NCBI RefSeq assembly: GCF_002929495.1
Contig: NZ_PJJJ01000026.1
Coordinates: forward strand, 75,778 to 139,777
DNA: 64,000 nucleotides
Source: Cryobacterium sp. Y82
GTDB taxonomy: Bacteria; Actinomycetota; Actinomycetes; Actinomycetales; Microbacteriaceae
Direction: 5' to 3'
The notes beneath the pieces are model-generated. The model was not told where the DNA came from. It did no database searches and saw nothing but the letters and a program-made list of their open reading frames with translations. The translations under genes and the position numbers were made by a program. Shown piece after piece: positions 60,029 through 64,000 of this stretch (positions are counted from its first letter, which is position 1; each line of letters starts with the position of its first letter).

Positions 60029-60974
60029 ATGCAAGCGATCAACGCGCCGAATCATTACCTTGGCGGTACCCCTCGTTGGCCTCTTGGTGTTGACGGGGTG
60101 TTCCGCCAACGATGTAGATTCGACGGCGGTATCGCCAGGCATCGCCCCGATGGCCAACGCTTTCGAACACGTGCATGGCCTCGGCGCCGACCCCCTTACT
60201 GGAGACACCTACGCGGCCACCCATCAGGGGGTCTGGCTCATCCCGACCGGAGTGCTGCCAGAGACCTATCTGGCCGGAGCGCCACAAGCCGACACGAGCC
60301 AACCAACGCAGCTCGCCGGCCTGGCACAGGACACGATGGGCTTTACCGTGGCCGCGCCCGGCCAGTTGATGGCATCGGGTCACCCCGATCCGACCGAACC
60401 CAGCGATCTGGCACTGCCTAATTTGGGGCTCATTTCCAGCACAGACGGTGCGTTGTCGTGGACGACGCTGTCGTTGGCGGGCAAGACCGATTTTCACGAT
60501 CTGGATGCCGTTCCCCTCGACGACGGCACCCTCCGCGTCTACGGTTACGACGCGGGCGCCGGAGGCATTTCCGTCAGTGACGACTCCGGCCTAACCTGGT
60601 CAGCGGGAGCGCAGCTCGCACTCCGCGACCTGAGCGCCGACCCATCCCAAGTCGATCGGCTCTACGCAACGACAGCGTCGGGCGTTCTGGTGAGCACCGA
60701 TGCGGGGCGCACCTTCACCGCGTTAGCCGGCGCACCGGCGCTGCTCCTGCTGGATTCCGCCGCCGAAGAATTAATTGGTCTCGATCCCAACGGCGGAGTC
60801 TGGCGCCAGGCCGGCCAGACGTGGACGCAAACCGGAACGACCGGTCGCATCCCCGCAGCGTTCACCGTCGTCGGCGGATCCTCACCCTGGATCCTCGTCG
60901 CGGACGCCACCGGCATCGCCGCCAGCAGTGACTACGGAACCACCTGGACCGCACTGGTATCGCTGCCCGGTTAG
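60021..60974 (+). CDS. Lipoprotein with sialidase-like repeats (F510_1955-type)
   Basis: Encodes 317 aa. I chose TTG 60021, with GAGGAG about 8 nt upstream, which gives a clean signal peptide and lipobox (LVLTGC, Cys27). The body has BNR/Asp-box-like elements (STDGALSWTTL, SDDSGLTWSAG, STDAGRTFTAL, SSDYGTTWTAL) of a beta-propeller. The opening AFEHVHGLGADP is typical of the F510_1955 family, seen next to copper and DUF305 genes in actinobacteria. No catalytic role is established; the protein probably binds ligands at the cell surface. Confidence 0.82.
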   Translation: MVKCKRSTRRIITLAVPLVGLLVLTGCSANDVDSTAVSPGIAPMANAFEHVHGLGADPLTGDTYAATHQGVWLIPTGVLPETYLAGAPQADTSQPTQLAGLAQDTMGFTVAAPGQLMASGHPDPTEPSDLALPNLGLISSTDGALSWTTLSLAGKTDFHDLDAVPLDDGTLRVYGYDAGAGGISVSDDSGLTWSAGAQLALRDLSADPSQVDRLYATTASGVLVSTDAGRTFTALAGAPALLLLDSAAEELIGLDPNGGVWRQAGQTWTQTGTTGRIPAAFTVVGGSSPWILVADATGIAASSDYGTTWTALVSLPG

Positions 60975-61128
60975 CAGGCACACCACGCCGCAGGCAAGTC
61001 GGCGAAGGGGCCAAAGATGGCTTCTCGCATGCAAACGGATACTCGCGCACGGTTCGCCTTCCATCTCAGGTCGAAACGGCACCCTCTCGCCGGAATAGAC
61101 CCGGCGCACTTCAGCCCCTCGCCGACGG

Positions 61129-62208
61129 CTACCGAACGGCGTTCTCGTGCCGTCGGGCATCACGTCGGATGCGACCTGCCCGGATCGGTTGGCGCGCCAT
61201 CGCTGTAAAAACGAGGAGCCATACCACCAGCGCAGCCCACAGCGTGACGGTACCAATCTGGCCGACGAGCGGCAGCGTGTCGGCCTGACCCAGATAGATT
61301 CCGGCGACGGCATACATTCCGACGGGAAACGCGATGCTCCACAGTGTCGCTTGATAGCGCAGTGGTACGTGGCGCTTGAAGTGACGCCAAATCCCCACGG
61401 CGATGAGTACGGGGATGAGCCAGGTCGCGAAGGCCCAGAACATCACGGATATGCCGCCGACCAGTCCACGAGTCGCGCTTACCATCGGAGCATCCGCCAT
61501 TTCGACGATGCGGGCGCCGGCCAGAACTGTGATCGCGCAGGCGCCCATCGATACCCAGTAGGGCGGATCGAGATCTTCCGGCCGCAGTGCGTAGAGCATC
61601 AGGCGCAGTGAGACGAACATCCCAGCGGCTCCATAGAGAAAAATGCCGACCGACCACGACAATACGGCCAGCACCGCGAGCAGCGCCCTGGCATCGCCCG
61701 CGACCGGTTCGAGCGCCGCTGCCACGACGGCGACCGACTGGCTCGCAACAACCCAGATAAACCAGGTTCCGTTTGCCGACCCCAGTACGGGGCGTGCCGT
61801 GCGGCCCAGTACGGCGAGCCAGGGCACCGCGTAACCGAGCACGACCCAGGCCACACCAGACACGCCCAGGAGCACCGTTGCCGCAAGAAACCATCCTTCC
61901 ACGGCCAAACGCGCAGCCAGCACATTAGTGCCGGCGACGAAGGTGAAGAACTGGAATCCCCGGTTCGGGTCGTGCAGGTCATCGAGAAAGTCTGGACGGA
62001 ACGCCACGAACCGCCATGCAGTCAGAACCAGGAGCGCCAGATAAGCTCCGGCACAGACCACCAGGAGCGCATAGCTGAGGCCGGCGACCCCGATCAGGTT
62101 CATGCCGATCGAGAGGATGCCGGTGGCCATGACCATGGCGAAATATCCAGGGGGCATCGTGCGTACGGCGGCGCGCACTCGCACACTTCGCTCGGACGCC
62201 ACTATCAC
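61129..62208 (-). CDS. TDT/SLAC1 family transporter (TehA-like)
   Basis: A 359-aa protein with ten hydrophobic helices. The opening MPPGYFAMVMATGILSIGMN is the family signature of tellurite-resistance/dicarboxylate transporters and SLAC1-type anion channels. The charged C-terminal tail (RAGRIRRDARRHENAVR) is cytoplasmic. The transported anion (sulfite, malate, chloride or other) cannot be told from sequence. The start is GTG 62208; a second GTG lies two codons downstream. The 154-bp gap before its stop holds no recognised feature. Confidence 0.88.
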   Translation of the reverse strand: MIVASERSVRVRAAVRTMPPGYFAMVMATGILSIGMNLIGVAGLSYALLVVCAGAYLALLVLTAWRFVAFRPDFLDDLHDPNRGFQFFTFVAGTNVLAARLAVEGWFLAATVLLGVSGVAWVVLGYAVPWLAVLGRTARPVLGSANGTWFIWVVASQSVAVVAAALEPVAGDARALLAVLAVLSWSVGIFLYGAAGMFVSLRLMLYALRPEDLDPPYWVSMGACAITVLAGARIVEMADAPMVSATRGLVGGISVMFWAFATWLIPVLIAVGIWRHFKRHVPLRYQATLWSIAFPVGMYAVAGIYLGQADTLPLVGQIGTVTLWAALVVWLLVFTAMARQPIRAGRIRRDARRHENAVR

Positions 62209-62482
62209 AGGCTAGCCCTTCGAGCGGAACTCGCGGCTCTCGCGCTGGCCCTGAGCCGGACTCAATCTATGTCAAGTGGACCAGCGGAGACGGCCAGGTG
62301 GTGGCGAACTCCACGGATCAGCCGGATCGATATCCGTAGCGACCGCCCGTCAGCCAACATTCAGGACCGCGGCTCAGACGTGCGTGCGGTGCATGACCAT
62401 GCCGTGTTCATTTACAGGCTCGAAGGCGTCCGGGTCCCAAGCCCCGGGGTGCATTTTCAACGATTCGAGAGGCATCTCGTAT

Positions 62483-63614
62483 ATGCAAGTTTCCCACACC
62501 AATGGTGCCGTTTCTGCATCATTCGACGACCTAAATCTTGTGTCGTCCGCTGGCTTGGTCCCGATCATGAAATTGGCCGCCCGCGCCGGCCTGGCCACCT
62601 TGGCCGATCAGTGGCTGACCGTCCCCACCGACAAGGGCGCCAACGCGGGCTTGAAAGTTGCCTCGCTGGTCGGCGGGATGGTCGCCGGGGCGGACTCGAT
62701 CGATGACATGGCGATTCTTCTCCATGGCGGCATGCGGAAGGTCTTCAACAACTGCTACGCGCCCTCAACGCTGGGGTCGTTCCTGCGCGAGTTCACGTGT
62801 GGTCATGTCTGCCAACTCGACGCCGTCGCCTCGCGCTTTGTCCGCGGCCTCGCCACCGAGACTCCGCTGCTCGCGCACGACACCGACGGATACATCTTCC
62901 TCGACGTCGACGACACCATCATCGAAGTTCACGGGCACCAGAAACAAGGCTCCGGCTACGGATACTCCGGCGTCCGCGGACTGAACGCGATCCTCGCGAC
63001 GGTCAAAACGGACGTTTCGGCGCCGATCATCATCGGCCAACGACTCCGGCGCGGCGCCCGCGCGCATGGACCCTGCCGTGAAACGAGCGATTGAAACCAT
63101 CCCCTTCACCGCGTTCACCTCCCGCAAGAAAAGCGATCACATCACCGGGCGCCTGGTCGTGCGGCGAATCCCGGAACTGAACAAAACGAACCTGGACCAG
63201 CCGACCCTGTTTGACACGCACCGCTTCCATGCCTTCTTCACCATCAGCACCCTCGACACCGTCACCGCCGACAAAACCCACCGCGCCCACGCGGTGATCG
63301 AGCTGGTCAATTCCGACCTGAAAAGCAGCGCCCTGGCGCACATGCCCTCGGGCGTGTTCACCGCCAACGCCGCATGGCTCATCCTGGCGGTCCTGGCATT
63401 CAACCTGACCCGCGCCGCTGCGACCATTGCCGGCAACGGGCTCGCGCGAGCGACCACCGCGACAATCCGCCGGAAACTCGTCAACATCCCCGCCCGCATC
63501 GCCCTGTCAGCACGTCGCATCACCCTGCACCTACCCGAACACTGGCCCTGGGAGAAACCCTGGACGGCACTGTTCAAGCAGAACTTCAACCCACGAAAAC
63601 CCGCCCCCACCTAA
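62483..63614 (+). pseudogene. IS1380 family transposase, internally deleted
   Basis: The N-terminal part from ATG 62483 to about 63055 (GLKVASLVGGMVAGADSIDD, HDTDGYIFLDVDDTIIEVHG, QGSGYGYSGVRG) is clearly IS1380. The C-terminal part, in another frame from about 63056 to 63614 (MDPAVKRAIETIPF, HRAHAVIELVNSDLKS), is the end of the same protein. The two join at a CGGCGC/CGCGCG tract. About 70-90 residues, including the second catalytic Asp region expected between them, are missing. Both deletion and frame change make it inactive. Terminal inverted repeats were not found by eye. Confidence 0.85.
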
Positions 63615-63895
63615 CCACCCAGCCCCCGTCGGCATCAACAGGAACCCCAGTGGAACACCCCGGGCAGCGAGACCCGGACCTCAACCGCGCCCAAAACACC
63701 CAAACAGGACCACGCCGAAATCAGGAATCCCGCAGAGACCGACCGGTGGATTCAGGTTAAACCATCAACGGCTCCTGGGCCGTGCCGGTAGGGAAACCCC
63801 TATCGCGACTTACCTATGCAGCCGACCGGAGGAGATATGAAATAGCGAGCCCTCTGCTCTATTTCATAGCCGCTTCTGCGGCGCTGTCAGTCTCG
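63615..63895. other. Gene-free stretch after the IS1380 remnant
   Basis: No convincing coding frame is seen. It begins with Pro-coding-like C-rich sequence continuous with the transposase end, probably the untranslated tail of the insertion element. At 63837-63867, ATGAAATAG and CTATTTCAT form a 9-bp hairpin around 13 nt, unusually A+T-rich for this DNA. A smaller TAGGG/CCCTA hairpin lies near 63789-63802. Confidence 0.5.
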
Positions 63896-63912
63896 TCGTT
63901 GACCGTCAACGA
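63896..63912. repeat. 17-bp near-perfect palindrome
   Basis: TCGTTGAC-C-GTCAACGA is a perfect inverted repeat with a single central base. It overlaps the stop codon (63906-63908) of the small minus-strand frame. It might be an operator or an insertion-element end; no partner copy was found in the window. Confidence 0.6.
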
Positions 63913-63971
63913 GAGTATTTAGCCATAAAGATCGGTGGTGTCGTCGGCGTGGGCATTTTCGTATGATCCAT
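63906..63971 (-). CDS. Possible 21-aa small ORF with strong ribosome binding site
   Basis: On the minus strand GAGGAG lies 5 nt before ATG 63971, one of the best-spaced Shine-Dalgarno sites in the window. The frame (MDHTKMPTPTTPPIFMAKYSR) is short, rich in Pro and Thr, and ends at TGA 63906-63908. It could be a leader or small protein, or the truncated start of a gene cut off by insertion events. Function unknown. Confidence 0.35.
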   Translation of the reverse strand: MDHTKMPTPTTPPIFMAKYSR

Positions 63972-64000
63972 GGTGACTCCTCGCGTCAGCGCCGTGACTA

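Noticed and set aside
1..64000. tRNA, rRNA or tmRNA genes
   Set aside because: I looked in the intergenic gaps and saw no GTTCGA-type T-loop with cloverleaf context or rRNA-like blocks.

Overview
The window is high-GC actinobacterial chromosome. Gene content and style fit a Microbacteriaceae-type organism, possibly Cryobacterium-like: sdhCDAB order, GTP-type PEP carboxykinase next to a RamB-like regulator, a SigK/RskA-type sigma/anti-sigma pair, many 1-4 nt start/stop overlaps, and constant recurrence of the word CGGATGC. The genus is inference. No rRNA, tRNA or CRISPR was recognised.

Layout. 1-4400: end of a GT4 mannosyltransferase, then succinate dehydrogenase sdhCDAB with a strong terminator. 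4421-8734: YihY-type membrane protein, exonuclease III, and the overlapping run trpS, acetyltransferase, HAD hydrolase. 8730-10127: a DUF559/AbiEi-type gene bracketed by three copies of a roughly 90-bp palindromic element; a fourth copy lies at 34838-34933. 10171-15525: glycerol use (glpK, glpF, glpD) with a divergent SorC-type regulator. 15612-19282: FMN riboswitch and the riboflavin operon ribD-ribE-ribBA-ribH. 19316-25905: small membrane protein, MHS-family symporter, a DrrAB-like ABC exporter and a fused ABC exporter. 26084-29556: pckG and a divergent RamB/ScfR-like regulator. 29613-31600: the agmatine-to-putrescine pair. 31605-34765: thiolase/SDR operon with two possible small membrane ORFs, and a SpoU-type RNA methyltransferase. 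34968-37816: ECF sigma factor, anti-sigma factor and a secreted DUF4397 protein. 38008-46861: homoprotocatechuate meta-cleavage genes, with gabD divergent from an operon of FAH-RraA fusion, GntR regulator, hpaE, hpaD, hpaH, hpaI and an IclR regulator. 46862-54743: frameshifted membrane gene, a second MHS symporter, alpha/beta hydrolase, nicotinamidase, PBP4-type carboxypeptidase, Gfo/Idh oxidoreductase, DHA2 exporter and a small conserved-looking ORF. 54740-60974: arsenic genes (arsA, arsD, divergent arsM) followed by an envelope set (DUF6153-like, DUF305 lipoprotein, M23 peptidase, BNR-like lipoprotein). 61129-64000: TehA/SLAC1-type transporter, a deleted IS1380 transposase, and a gene-poor end.

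How the genes work together. The hpa cluster should take 3,4-dihydroxyphenylacetate through ring cleavage, semialdehyde oxidation, isomerisation/decarboxylation, hydration and aldol cleavage to pyruvate and succinic semialdehyde. GabD then yields succinate for the SDH encoded at the other end of the window. PckG supplies the gluconeogenesis such growth needs.

The least explained signal is the family of palindromic elements with AACTCCTGC/GCAGGAGTT arms. Three of the four copies sit immediately 3' of genes, one supplies the stop codons of two convergent genes, and three surround an endonuclease-like DUF559 gene. A second global signal is the over-used word CGGATGC, which occurs in non-preferred codon contexts. 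Both need genome-wide counts that cannot be done here.
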